Below, piece after piece: positions 11,196-21,840 of a stretch of 64,000 nucleotides of DNA. A program made the position numbers and the translations under genes. Each line of letters opens with the position of its first letter. Position 1 is the stretch's first letter. The stretch is taken from positions 153,224,199 through 153,288,198 of the forward strand of contig OX235279.1 of the NCBI GenBank assembly GCA_944472155.2, read 5' to 3'. The notes beneath the pieces are model-generated. The model was not told where the DNA came from and made no database searches. It worked only from the letters and a program-made list of their open reading frames with translations. Source of the DNA: Trichobilharzia szidati (lineage: Eukaryota; Platyhelminthes; Trematoda; Strigeidida; Schistosomatidae).

Positions 11196-12490
11196 ACTTG
11201 GGCATTGTGATAGAATGTAATTCCATATTAGATGAGTTTATTTTAATTACCACACAGTGATGCAGTATTAACAACTGGATGACATTTTGAGCATAAATTA
11301 TTGCCACTCATAATTACATCAATTTTTGTCACACGGCTCCACAATTTGTCTTATATATATATATCTTTTGTCGTTTGTTGCCACTTTCCATATCTCCACC
11401 ATAGGCGTTGCGTCATTCCGATTGCATGTGTGAGTTGTTGAATCAATAAACAAAGCTTCAGTGATTAACCTCTCTCTCTCCCCACCTAACTCTATTACTT
11501 TTTAATAATCTCGCCCTGTCCCACCCAACCTATTGTGTGACTACATGCAAGTGATTGCAGTACAATGGCTGAGTTTTCTTCTAGGTTATTTAACCTAGCA
11601 GGGTCAATTATTCTATGTCTAGCTCAATTTTTAAGTTCCAATAATCTAATTCACCCCTATCTACTAGTTTGAAATCAAACAAATAAAAGAATTATTACTA
11701 GTGAATGACTACTTAGTAGAATTTATTCAAAAACATTTGAACAAACAAAGAAAAACTAAGATTAGTTATAGAAATGACGAAAATAATAAAAAATTATATA
11801 GCACTCAAAGCCTTTTTAGTACTGTCATCCAAAGAAAGGACGTCGGAGGCCGTACGTAGGATTCTCAATGACATTGGAATTAGGGTGGCATCTGAACAAA
11901 CAACCCTCTTGGAGATAAACTTTGTCGGCTTAAGGGCCCAACAGACCTAATTAGGAAAATTAGTTAACATAATTTACCAAATACCACGTAATGTTGACTG
12001 TGAGGTCAAATACATTGGTCAAACTAGTAGATCGGCGTGAATTAGATTATTGCAACATAAAAATTTAGCTAGTTATAGAATAATTGACCCTGCTAGGTTA
12101 AATAACCTAGAAGAAAACTCAGCCATTGTACTGCATTCACTTGCATGTAATCACACAATAGGCTGGGTGGGACAGGGTGAGAGTATTAAAAAATGATACA
12201 CTTAGGTGGAGCGAGAGAGAGAGAGAGGTTAATCACTGAAGCTTTGTTTATCGATTCAACACCTCACACATGCAATCGGAATGACGCAACGCCTATGGCG
12301 GAGATATGGAAAGTGGCAACAAACAACAAAAGAGAAAAATATATATAAGACAAATTGTGGAACCGTGTGACAAAAATTGATATGATTATGAGTGGCAATA
12401 ATTTATGCTCGAAATGTCATTTAGTTGTTAATACTGCATCACTGTGTGATATTTAAAATAAACTCATCTAATATGGAATTACAAACATTA
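11196..12490 (+). mobile_element. PLE (group alpha) as a foldback: inverted end, then forward endonuclease module
   Basis: The left arm (11206-11640) and right arm (12055-12487) are inverted copies of one PLE 3' region; for example GACAAATTGTGGAACCGTGT on the right mirrors ACACGGCTCCACAATTTGTC on the left. Between them, about 11840-12055 reads forward into the GIY-YIG domain (CEVKYIGQTSR near 12010), then ENSAIVLHSLACNHTIGW in the right arm. The arms of about 430 bp flank about 415 bp of coding remnant. Stops and frameshifts are frequent. Confidence 0.8.
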
Positions 12491-12498
12491 CGCAATCA

Positions 12499-12690
12499 AT
12501 TCCATTATGGGTATATTTTGTTTTGATAAAGTTTCACAGTGATATGATTATGAGCAATAAATTGTGCTCGAAACGTCATCAGTAAACATTGCTGTATAAC
12601 ACTGTGACACCTTATCAAAACAAAATTTACCCATAATGGAATTACACTCTACCACAGTGCACAAGTTTTATTCTTATATCAATTACGCAA
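12499..12690 (+). repeat. PLE terminal block with short inverted repeat
   Basis: Arms 12499-12541 (TTCCATTATGGGTATATTTT...) and 12600-12643 (its complement) enclose 58 bp that contain the PLE-alpha terminal words GATATGATTATGAGCAATAA and GCTCGAAACGTCATC. After the right arm comes the usual end CACAGTGCACAAGTTTTA. It is a hairpin-forming solo end of the element described just upstream. Confidence 0.7.
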
Positions 12691-12704
12691 TCAAATAAAA
12701 GCGA

Positions 12705-13095
12705 GAATAAAGAGATCCAATTAACAGGTCAAGGAAGGACTGATAACTGCTTCTTTCTTAACCCATAAATCGGGTTTCAGATGTTTTATTGCAACTGCTT
12801 CGGCAAACATGAAAAGAATTGAACCATTTTGTCTATTGATAGTTTTAAAGGATTTCGCGATGGCCAATATGGATGAGATGCCTGAGAGGGGCACTACTGT
12901 TAGCATTTGTTCCCTTGAGACGTAGGCTTTTCGACACATGTTCAGAAAATCGGAGCAAGGCCTTCTCTCTGTTCTCCCAGTGTAGCTGCTTCCACAGATA
13001 CATGTAAATTTGTATACCCAATTAGATGAGAAGGGTATCTGTTGGCTTTTGAATGCACCAAAATGAATGTTGTCTGATAAACGAGAATCAACTTC
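12705..13095 (-). mobile_element. PLE (group gamma) GIY-YIG endonuclease remnant
   Basis: The minus strand reads VYKFTCICGSSYTGRTERR, which is the C-x-C ... Y(I/T)GRT-x-R core of the PLE GIY-YIG endonuclease, followed by the helical C-terminal part with FAEAVAIKHLKPDL and a stop near 12721. The 72-codon open part is 12721-12939; the catalytic core lies just upstream in a second frame. The RT is absent. It is a different PLE group from the plus-strand copies immediately to the left. Confidence 0.75.
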
Positions 13096-13109
13096 AAATA
13101 GTGGTCAAA

Positions 13110-13610
13110 TATAAGTAGTGAGTCCCTCCCTCACTCATTCTCAACATCAAATCATCAGTTACCATCAACTCGAATAAAAATGCCATCATACATCCGAGCT
13201 GTCTCCACAATTTCACATTGATGAAACAATTACCACTTGTGAGTCTAGAAGACGTGTTTTGAAACTAAATACAGGAATCCATTCATTACCTTATAATCAG
13301 GAGGAGAACCACCTAAACTCACTCAAACTACATATGAAGACCAATAAACACAGTGACAATTTCGTTGATGGTGTTTATGGATTGGGAAAGTTTCATGTCA
13401 AAAAATGTGTTCGTTGTTCAGAAGACAGTCAAGCATACATTCTTGTCCAACTAGGAGGTTTCCACAATCAAAATCCTTTCACACTGTTTAGTGAATAGCC
13501 TTTAATGTTGATGCATCCTGGATCATCTGGACGTCATCACAAATCTCACTTTTAATGTAGATCTAACATAATGAGTTTTTCGAATCGCCTAAATTGTGTC
13601 AATGAGGGGT
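13110..13610 (+). pseudogene. Unknown protein-coding relic, one frame with scattered stops
   Basis: One frame stays protein-like for about 500 bp although stops interrupt it. It reads PSLTHSQHQIISYHQLE, stop, then 108 open codons (13172-13495) including HIDETITTCESRRRVLKL, HSLPYNQEENHLNSLKLHM and GKFHVKKCVRCSEDSQAY. After the stop at 13496 it goes on with MLMHPGSSGRHHKSHF, stop, and SFSNRLNCVNEG. Three codon-level stops in the same frame without frameshift suggest a retrocopy or a decayed exon of a cellular gene. The composition is not like the LINE or PLE proteins here, being rich in H, S, N and K. I do not recognise the family. A chance open frame is possible but unlikely over this length in AT-rich DNA. 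Confidence 0.45.
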
Positions 13611-14775
13611 GATATTCGGAAACATGACGGTTTGAAATGAAATTTTGCGACTAAACTATATAGCCAAGAAAGCATAAATAAATGAATATATAGGCAAATA
13701 AATTCGTGATTATTTGTTGAAATAATTTGCAGCGAAATTCAAGATATTTTTCTGTAAAACGTTTGGATCATCCGTGTGGAAGTTGGGAAAAATAAGCGGC
13801 TTGAAAATTTTCCCCACAAAATTCGTTCTGAGACTGCTAAACAAGTAGATTCAATCTCCTGATGAAATAAAAGTTGACATTTCTTAAAGAAAAAAGCATG
13901 AAAATTATCCGGATAAATATTCTTTACAGCTCAGATAAGACAGCAATGTAAGTATCCATCCGAGCTGCAGATCCGCGTCACTAAAACAATACAAGATATT
14001 TAGGTGGTATGATTCAAACAACTCGTGGCATTTACTTTCTAAATACCAAGCTATTCTGACAGTGGAGAAAAATTCATGTTTATTCTCATTTCTACGATGA
14101 CGTTAAAATTCTTGATTAAATGTAGCATAGATGTAATAAATATGTTCATGGTTTTGAAAGAATCCAAAGGAAAATTTAAAGTGTATATCCCTATATGTAT
14201 TTATATATTTATATATATATTTTTGTGCCCTCTTATGGGTCGAATCCTGCTGAGATTTTATTTTTTTTTTCTGTTTCATCTATTGTTCTTGTCAAGTTTA
14301 ATAATTCAAATGAAATTGAAATTCATTCAACTGGAACAAAAATTACAAACTGATTGATGAATTAGAAAATAACATGTCAGATAAAATTCAAAATGAGTTG
14401 GTAACATGGCAGCTTAATGACATATCTCTTTTAAACCATTCTACGTTAGTCGAGTAAAATGATAGATGAAAACAATTCTTCTAAAGACATGATTTGTTTA
14501 ATTTACTACAGTTGACTATGCATAACCAATATATAAGGGCATTAGTTGAAACTGGAATTATAAATATATAGCTCCCATTTTACATTGTACTGATGAATTT
14601 GTAATTCTAATTTGCTCTCCTCTCATGTAGACAGATACTTTAAACAGTGTACTCCCTTAACGTCTATTTTGCTTACGTTATTTAAGCGCATTTCATAAAT
14701 TATACTAACGCTCAAAAGTCAACCTGATTTAAGCAACAGAAACAGTTTTTTTTAATAATTACTGAAATTCGTTTA
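13611..14775. other. AT-rich stretch without recognised features
   Basis: Short TATA-rich runs near 14200-14222. A hydrophobic 93-codon frame at 14076-14357 is dominated by F, I and L codons expected from T-rich DNA and is not supported. Confidence 0.5.
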
Positions 14776-14779
14776 TGGG

Positions 14780-14957
14780 TTGTGCGTCGGTGGCACAGTG
14801 GTTAGGACTCTCGCCGACCATGCACATGGTCCGGGGTTCGATCCCCTGCCGGCGCACACCCTCATATCTATGTCTGAATTTGCTAACCGATATCCATGCG
14901 AATTCCATACTTGTACTGAAAATACGTGTCAATCAAGTAAATCGAAAAAAAAAAAAA
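14780..14957 (+). mobile_element. SINE-B copy, near complete
   Basis: The head reads GTGCGTCGGTGGCACAGTGG (A-box), then CCGACCATGCACATGGTCCG and B-box GGGGTTCGATCCCC. The outer seven bases GCGTCGG and CCGGCGC can pair as a tRNA acceptor stem. The tail passes through CCGATATCCATGCG and CCATACTTGTACTGAAAATA and ends in a run of 14 A at 14945-14958. RNA polymerase III would start it from the internal boxes; movement needs LINE enzymes in trans. Copy is among the best kept of its family in the window. Confidence 0.88.
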
Positions 14958-14958
14958 A

Positions 14959-15309
14959 GAATTGACTGCATGATTGCAACCAGTGTCTGTTGCACATTTA
15001 AAGTGTCAGTCGAAAACTATAAAATCAAGTGTATGACAAAAATCAGAATATAGAATCAGTGTTTCTGAGCTGTTATCATCATAGTCATGAGGGTTGGATA
15101 CGCATTATTATTCAAAATAAATTAAGAAGCTAGTTTTAATTTCATCTCCCGGCGAACAAAAGTTATCACATAGATAAATGTAAACCTAGTCAACAATTTT
15201 ATGTTAGCTTTCGACAGCTTTTGTCCACAAAAGTCCACATAAGTCATAAACCTTGGAAAATATGGAGTATTATTTTAAAAGCTTCCTAGAATATTTCTCT
15301 GTCAATCCT
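14959..15309. other. Stretch without recognised features
   Basis: Between the SINE-B A tail and the RTE remnant; no coding signal. Confidence 0.4.
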
Positions 15310-17040
15310 GTCTGGTCACTGGTCTCTAGTGTGGAGTGAGGGCAGCTGATGATAAAAGTTTGAAACCTGTTGGAAATGCTCTTGATGGCGTTCCAAGTTT
15401 CTGATTCACAAAAGTCAACTGACTTAACATTTATTTTGAAATTCCGTAGTTTGCTCTTTATGCTGATGAAACTAGACTTCTAAACCGATTTTAGAGCGAA
15501 GAATGTCTGTCTTGCCTTTCTGATTCTGGTTTAGACCTCATTCTTTTTGCCTGTAGCTGAGACCTAGGTAAGTGAAGAAAGTAATCTCTTCAAATTTATC
15601 CCGTTGATAGCGGTTGGTGGTTATTGCTTCCTGTTATTTGTCTTAATCACATCCGTCTTCTCTTTCCCCTTCAAGTCCTGTTTTTATGATGGAAGTCTCT
15701 TCTTACAGCTTGTTGGTTTTCAACTGTTAGTCTTCGAGTTTGTGTCACGTTAGACATAAATCACTGGCGATATCCAGATCTTCTGGAGTTTTCCTATCGG
15801 TTCGATATATTCTTGTCTTTTCGCTCCACACAGCGTTCCATTCAATTCAGTTCACCACAATTTGGAATATCATCGGTGAGATTAGGCAGCCTTGTCTCAC
15901 TTCTACCTTGACTTCAGAGACTTCACTGGGATTTTCTCCATGGATCACTTGATGTGTAGCAGTGTCACATAGCTGTTAGATTAATTTGATAAAAATCTGG
16001 GTCACTGAGTTCTGTAGTATCAAAGCAGTGTCCAAATTAATTCTCGTTCAACTCTGTCCAATGTCTTTACAAAGTCGATGAAGTTGAGGTGGAAATTCGA
16101 CTACCTGCTAAATGGTGTCTACAGCTGCAGCTTGATCACGTTATGGTTTGCTTTTCCTGAATCCAGCTTGTTCCAGTGGAAGTTTTATATCCAAGGTATC
16201 TCTTAGCGCCACTAGGATGACACGATCTAATATTTTGCTTGGCTTGGACATGAGGATGTTTCCGTGCCAGCTTTTGTAAAGGCGAAAAGTCACCCTTTCC
16301 TGGTAGCTTGACAAGGTAACCTTTCTTCAACTCAGTAGGTACCCTTCCTTCCATTCTTACTTCCTTCATTGGTGGCATGAGGATATCCACTGAATCCAGT
16401 GCTTCCGAAGAAATTCTGTCCTTTTTAGCCCCCAGTGACTACATGGCATCCAAGACTTTAGTCGGGAGGCTGACTTTTCTGTTCTACTCTTAGAGGTATT
16501 CCTGAGCTAGTTGTAGGTGGTGGTCTGTTTGGGAGCAGTTAGCAGTGATCAGCCCATTGTTTCTTCGTTGCTCCTGTCCCATAACTAGGTCCCCTTCTTT
16601 ATCTCTCATTGGTTTCATATGTGTCGATCCTTTTCCTTTATAGCTACCTGGCTATCTGGTTTAGTGATCTTAGATCCCAGCTTACTGTTGTGTTTAAGTT
16701 TCCAGTGAGTCGCAGAATCGTCTTTGTCTTTCCTAGCACATTTCTTGACTTCTTTGTTCAGCGCGTTGCAGACTGAACTCAGCTCCTCCTTTCATTATAC
16801 ATCTTTGTACTGGTTTGTCTTATGTTTCACCATCCCCTCTCCTCTAATAGCTTCTGCCACTCTCTACGAAGCCATTTCTTGTCTTGCTTCCTCTTTCTTC
16901 CTAAAAAAGCTATACAGGTTTCCTTCATCACTCCTTTCACAGATTTCCAGTGTTCTTCCGAACAGGTTTCCCAATGATCCATTCGCTGATGAATCTGATG
17001 CTCTTAGTACCACGAATATATTCCATTGCAAAATGTATGA
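15310..17040 (-). mobile_element. RTE-clade LINE (second subfamily), RT region, ends lost
   Basis: The minus strand covers the RT from the post-endonuclease linker (RTLEICERSDEGNLYSFFRKKEE near 16900-16960) through KKGYLVKLPGKGDFSP (16310) and the KxxDIASDLCLTRHKLED block near 15750-15775, which is the catalytic FADD region changed to IASD. It then continues to the thumb. It matches 41-42.5 kb and 58.5-59.4 kb. The terminal hairpin and 3' tail are missing. Frameshifts are many and the catalytic motif is damaged, so the copy is old. Confidence 0.82.
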
Positions 17041-18184
17041 TTGCATTTGTTAAAATGCCATTATGAGTAATTGATAATCTTTTAGGGCAGAGTTCAATAA
17101 TAAAAATAACTAAAGGCATCCTTCTTTACATTCAGCGTATTCGATTTCACAAAAGCCCATGTAAATTGATATACGAAATTTGATGCTATCTGTATATTTC
17201 TTAATCTTCTGACTTCACTTAAACAAATGTCTTTGCAGAGTATTCAGCTTAGCAGTCCTACGAGGTTTTGTTGATTACATAGTCTCCTATCACCAAACTC
17301 TAAATGAATTGTATGTTCTCAGTGTCTTTAATCTGAAAAATGTCCAAATTGTATACTGTCTTGTTTATTGATTACTTTCAATGATTCATTTATGCATAGG
17401 ATGGCATATTATTTTTATCCGTATGAAGTATTCAGCAGTTTGAACGAATCATATTTGATACCTATGAGCAATAATCCTTATCACCCTTATTAATCAGCTT
17501 AAGAAAGATAAGATTATCAGTCAATTTGTAATATACACCAGTGATACACATCAGGCAAAAGTAATTTATACGCAATTAACACCCATTTTATCCAGAATTT
17601 CAGTTAATTGAGAACTCATCTCGTAGAAATTTGGACCTTAGTAGTAAGTTGAAAAATAGTTCTACTAGTCGAATTGTACAAAATGAGGCATGCAAAGCTG
17701 ATGACATTGACTCTAATTAACTAACTAACCTGTTTGTGAAACGGTGTAGCTCAGATGAACGCTGTCTGAACCAAGCGGTTTAAATGCGAAGCTCATATCG
17801 TCTTTCTAGACAGCATTTTCAACACTCACCAAGCTCTTCAGAATTTCATTAACTTTTACTAGCTTTAAGTATGGAATGTTAACTATATACACCACTGTTT
17901 CCACGGTAGACTGGACATAAAAACCAGACTTTTCTGTTGTGCTTAAAGAGATGTAAATTCTTTTTTAAATACGGACATGAAACTTTCATTTAAAAGTTGG
18001 ACACACAAGCAGTTCGCATCCGGGCATGAGCTAATAAGCGGTCAGCGTTCACAAAGCTCTGCAAGAAGGAGAAGGGATCTTTTAATGATTCCCTGCATCT
18101 ATGACTAAGGTAAAGTAATTAATTAAGAGGTTCTCAAAATTTCTAGTTCTAAATTCAGCAACTGCTGCAACATAAGGCCTCTTA
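17041..18184. other. AT-rich stretch without recognised features
   Basis: No frame or named repeat is supported. Confidence 0.45.
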
Positions 18185-18310
18185 AAATATTTTTGACGTG
18201 GTCATGTTCTCCGAGGCCGTTGTTTTAACTGCAAGAATTTCATTGTCTTTGTTGACAAAATCAGTGATAGCTTCAATGTAAAGTGAGTTTTTTCTGAATT
18301 CTCATCAGAG
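18185..18310 (-). repeat. PLE group beta 3' end fragment
   Basis: It shares GTGGTCATGTTCTCCGAGGC, AACTGCAAGAATTTCATTGT and AGTGATAGCTTCAATGTAAAG-like wording with the PLE 3' ends at 23.21-23.33 kb and 30.92-31.02 kb, in the same orientation. It is a short solo relic. Confidence 0.5.
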
Positions 18311-20842
18311 AAGGGAATTCGAAAAGCTCCCTGCATATTGAAGTGAGCGGTGAAGATGTTGTCTACAAATATAATGAAAGCTTTTTAAGTAAACTAACTG
18401 CCTCAGAAAGGAGCTTAGTAGGCTGTAAACGTGGTTAAGAACGAAGGCTGTCAAAAAGTAAACCAATAAAGTCATCGGTATGACCACATATAACGATAGG
18501 GGGTAAAAAGGAATTAAACAAAAACATCACCAACAAATTAAGAAGCCGTCGGTTCAGAAAAAATAACCATAAGAGTGAAAGTACGTCTCACTTCTGTGTG
18601 AAGTTGCACTAGTTAATGACTCACACCACGATAGATAGTGTAACACAAGCATACTCACCAGCGTCTGAAACTTGCTGTGGCAATGTCTGACCATCAGATG
18701 ACTATCAAGAAATTACGTCTTGCTGGTCAAAGCACTCTACTGGAAGTCTTGAGACCATGTAAAAGCTTTTGGCAGTATTCATCTGACGTGGAGACAATCC
18801 GTTGTGTTTGTCCGGGGGTGGGCTGACTGCCGCAATTCTTATTCAGTTTTATTATAGATGTTTCAGTGGGTATGATCATAGTTAAGTTCGATGTTTCAGA
18901 TATTCACTTGCTACCAGAGAAAAGTCACATGGATACAGAGTACCGAATGGATGTAATCCTTTCACGTAAAAAAGCTGATAAAAGGGAGAATTTCCTGAAA
19001 ACCTTGAACAAACGTCTGATTATCATCTGCATGTGATCCACCCTTGTCAAGTGTAAGATAGTGCTGCAGGACTGATCAAACTGGATAGAAGGTGTGATAT
19101 TTCAGTGCACTGATCACTTATTTGGGGTTTTATGAGTCCTATTGAACTGGGTAGGTATTAGGTTTTATCGAGGATGAAAAAGACTGGCTTAGTATTTGCC
19201 AACTTATGTTTGGTAGGGAGAAAAACTCAAACGGTGACTATTGAAAATAGACAAAAGATTATATTATAATAGGCAACCAGAAGTCGAAGTTCCTTGCATA
19301 TTCAGTGAATTTTCTTGTAAGTTGATCAAGAATAACTATTATCATTCGCAAAATACTCTCGGAGAGAAAGTATCTAACGACCTTGTATTCCATTAAATGC
19401 AAAAATTATATCTTTCAGTACCTATCAAGCCATTTACCCACTTAAATTATTTAGTACAGTTCTTTACTTCTAAAATTGTTGGCAGTCAGGATACTATGAG
19501 GGCAAAACAATCGAACGAACAGTAACTAACGAGATTTTATAATAAAAATCATCTATCATCATTTGTAACTAGCCTTGAGATTCATGTGACAAGCCATGTC
19601 CTGTAGGGTTTGACCAATTTAAACGCGGGGACACTGAATGATGGTCATAACAATACTGAAAGTTCTCTGACTTTTGAAATCACAAGTTAGTAAAACCAGA
19701 TATTGTGCTCTAAAAGGCATTTTGATCTCCGTAAAAACCTTACAGTTTCACTACTTAAGAATTCTCGGTTCTTGTAAAACAGTTATTCTTTAATTCTTGC
19801 TTGCTAAAGTTCATCAGTTAGCGTCAGTAAGGGACAAAATTTACATAACGAGACAAGAATTATAATCAGCTTAAAAAAGACCCACTATCTCTGATAAGTA
19901 ACTTCTTAAAAAACAGAAAATCAATTAGTTTACTTTGACATTAAAATAATATTATAATTCATTTTCCTAGGCATCAGGTACTCTACTAAATAGCAAAAGG
20001 TAAATCATATTGAAAAGAAACTGTAGAAAGAAAAGAACACTCCCAAAAAATATCTTGGAGAAAATGAAGTTGATTGAAATGAAGCTACACAGAGTTTGAC
20101 TATTCACTACTACTTTCCATGATAAACTATGACTGACTGCAGTGTTAGTGACTTCGACAGAAAGCGTATGGGCTTAATGATTACAAAAAGGCGAACAGAA
20201 ATGCAGACTCATTATTAAGTAAATGAATAATTAATAATACTCAACTTATGGCTAGGCTAATAAGATAATTACTTCCATTTATTCTTTTTAGCTGTTTCCT
20301 TATATTATCTACTTTAGTAAATTGTGAATTTGTTAATTAACTAGTCGTCGTTACAATTAGTCATTTAGAAGAAGAAGAAAAAAAATATGAAGATACGTCT
20401 GTTATCTTTTATCATATTGATGTCATATTAGTCATTAGAACATACTGTCAACAAGAATGACAATAGTTATTGTTATTGTTAAATATTGTAGTAAATTTTA
20501 AGTGTAACTGAAATTTGTAGATAAACAGAAAAATGATGAAGAGAAAGTAACTTATTGTCCATTTCAAACTTGTTATTATTGATAAGTCACTGGCGCCGTT
20601 TTCAACTGTTTTTACACACTGTGATTACAATTTCACAGTAAAAGTGAATAGCTGAAAGAAAAGGAAATACATCTCACTGACGTAATGTTTAACAGAAATT
20701 ATCTACTGAAGTTTAGGATAGTGTGAATATTAACAGTCTCAATAAGGTATTTGATTTAATCAATCTGTAACGGTCTGTGAGCATATATTTAGAAATGTTG
20801 ACCAACGATTTACACTGTCTCTACTTTAGAGATTTATTCTTT
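18311..20842. other. Long stretch without recognised features
   Basis: About 2.5 kb with no coding frame above 60 codons, no tRNA-like block and no LINE or PLE motif that I can see. It is probably unique intron or intergenic DNA. Confidence 0.5.
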
Positions 20843-21244
20843 TTATTTAATTCAATTTTATAGTTTTCCGTCGATTGATTGGACGGAATTGCTGGGCCTC
20901 AGGCTGACATGTCGGCTTCTTGTGCAGATAATTCGACGATGTTTGGGCATGTAATTAGAATTTAATTGGTGGATGGTGACTAGCAGTGGAATCCAGAATG
21001 TGCATTTCGTCCTATTTGGGACTCGTCATCTGGATGTGCCTGCATTCCGCAGTGAGTGATGATGTTCCCACCGGGGACAAAATGCGCATTCTGGATTCCA
21101 CTGCTAGTTACCATCCACCAATTAAATTCTAATTGCATGCCCAGACATCGTCGAAGCATCTGCACAAGAAGCCGACATGTCAGTCTGAGGCCCAGCAATT
21201 CGGTTCAATCAGTCGACGGAAAATCTGAAATTGAATTAAATAAT
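20843..21244. repeat. Inverted repeat (two 170-bp arms) of hammerhead-element 3' halves
   Basis: The left arm 20843-21012 and right arm 21075-21244 are inverted copies; words such as GCCGACATGTCAG, GAGGCCCAGCAATTC and TGGATTCCACTGCTAGT appear on both. The 62-bp spacer holds the 5' half of the left, minus-strand hammerhead and the AGTGAGTGATGATGTTCCCACCGG block that joins it to the tRNA-like head. The right arm starts inside helix II of its own hammerhead (GGACAAAATGCGC), so that copy was cut in the ribozyme. Arms are well matched, hence fairly recent or kept by hairpin-mediated events. Confidence 0.85.
20992..21034 (-). ncRNA. Hammerhead ribozyme, type I, Sm-alpha-like, core position 3 changed
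   Basis: A 43-nt fold: helix I TCCAG/CTGGA, core ATGACGA, helix II GTCC/GGAC with loop CAAATA, then GAAA, a two-pair helix III closed by GCAC, and cleavage triplet ATT. This is the layout of schistosome satellite hammerheads, which self-cleave and have an open helix I. The core normally starts with C; here it is A, which breaks the C3-G8 pair and should cut activity strongly. The rest of the catalytic core is intact. Confidence 0.82.
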
Positions 21245-21261
21245 TAATATGACCCGTTGCA

Positions 21262-21465
21262 CAAGAGGTGGCTCTCTTGTGGCGCAAGTGGTCTAGTGGA
21301 TAATGCTTTGGCGTTTGAAACTATGGGCACTGGGTTCGAGCCTCGGTGGGAACATCATCACTCACTGGGGAGTGCAGGTACATCCAGATTACGTGTCCCA
21401 AACAGGATGAAATGCGCATCCTGGATTCCAAGTTTGTCACCTCCAATTAATATTCTTTTTGTTCG
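21262..21465 (+). mobile_element. Sm-alpha-like tRNA-headed element with dead hammerhead
   Basis: A-box TGGCGCAAGTGGTCTAGTGG (about 21280-21299), B-box GGGTTCGAGCCTCGG (about 21332), the CATCATCACTCACTGGGGAG linker, the hammerhead position and a short 3' part to CCAATTAATATTC. This is the only copy in the window with head, linker and ribozyme in order. It lies directly after the inverted repeat in the same orientation as its right arm. It would be transcribed by RNA polymerase III from the internal boxes. Confidence 0.8.
21383..21425 (+). ncRNA. Decayed hammerhead ribozyme
   Basis: Helix I TCCAG/CTGGA and helix II GTCC/GGAT are still readable and the spacing is the same 43 nt as the neighbour, but the core reads ATTACGT: positions 3, 5 and 9 are all changed. 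It should be inactive. Confidence 0.75.
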
Positions 21466-21639
21466 TAATTGAAACGTGTATGTTGTTGAGCAAACATTTT
21501 GGGTATCTCATTTGTGTTTGACGGGGAGAGAAGAAAATTGATTAAGTCCCTGGAGTAACAATGAAACAAACTTGTCGTATAATTTATGCTGAGGGTGTGA
21601 AAATGTTAATTCCTAAAAACTGTGATGAACACTTTACAA

Positions 21640-21840
21640 ATTGGTTACACGATTTCATAATGAAATGACATTGGTTAGAAAATCATTGAAAAACCTAGGA
21701 GTACTCGACAGCTGCTTCATCCTACGCTGTGGCTCTTCATCAGTACACACACACCCATCCAGGACTTTCCAGTTATAAAGCAAACTCGTAGATTAACATG
21801 TGACTGTCCAATCATAAGACCTAAGCGGTTGATTCACGAA
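21640..21840 (-). mobile_element. SINE-D, old copy with decayed hammerhead
   Basis: A relative of the better copy at 51.2 kb. The ribozyme part is 21701-21746 with helix I GTACTG/GAGTAC (one mismatch), core ATGAAGA, a broken helix II (GCCA/GGAT) and GAAG instead of GAAA. Upstream on the minus strand is a degraded tRNA-like head without a convincing B-box. The 3' flank AACCTAGGTTTTTC-type block is shared with the other copy. Confidence 0.65.

Noticed and set aside
11206..12487. A DNA transposon with long terminal inverted repeats
   Set aside because: The arms are PLE 3' sequence and the middle reads into the PLE GIY-YIG module; no transposase is seen.
14076..14357. A small membrane protein (93 codons)
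   Set aside because: Same reason: T-rich low-complexity DNA, no further support.
14780..14860. An intact tRNA gene (pairing acceptor ends and good A and B boxes)
   Set aside because: The anticodon arm is a 16-base palindrome without a seven-base loop, and the block is always followed by the SINE-B or SINE-A body. It is a SINE head.
20980..21247. Frames on both strands over the hammerhead inverted repeat
   Set aside because: The region is explained by an inverted repeat of non-coding elements; the frames are by-products.
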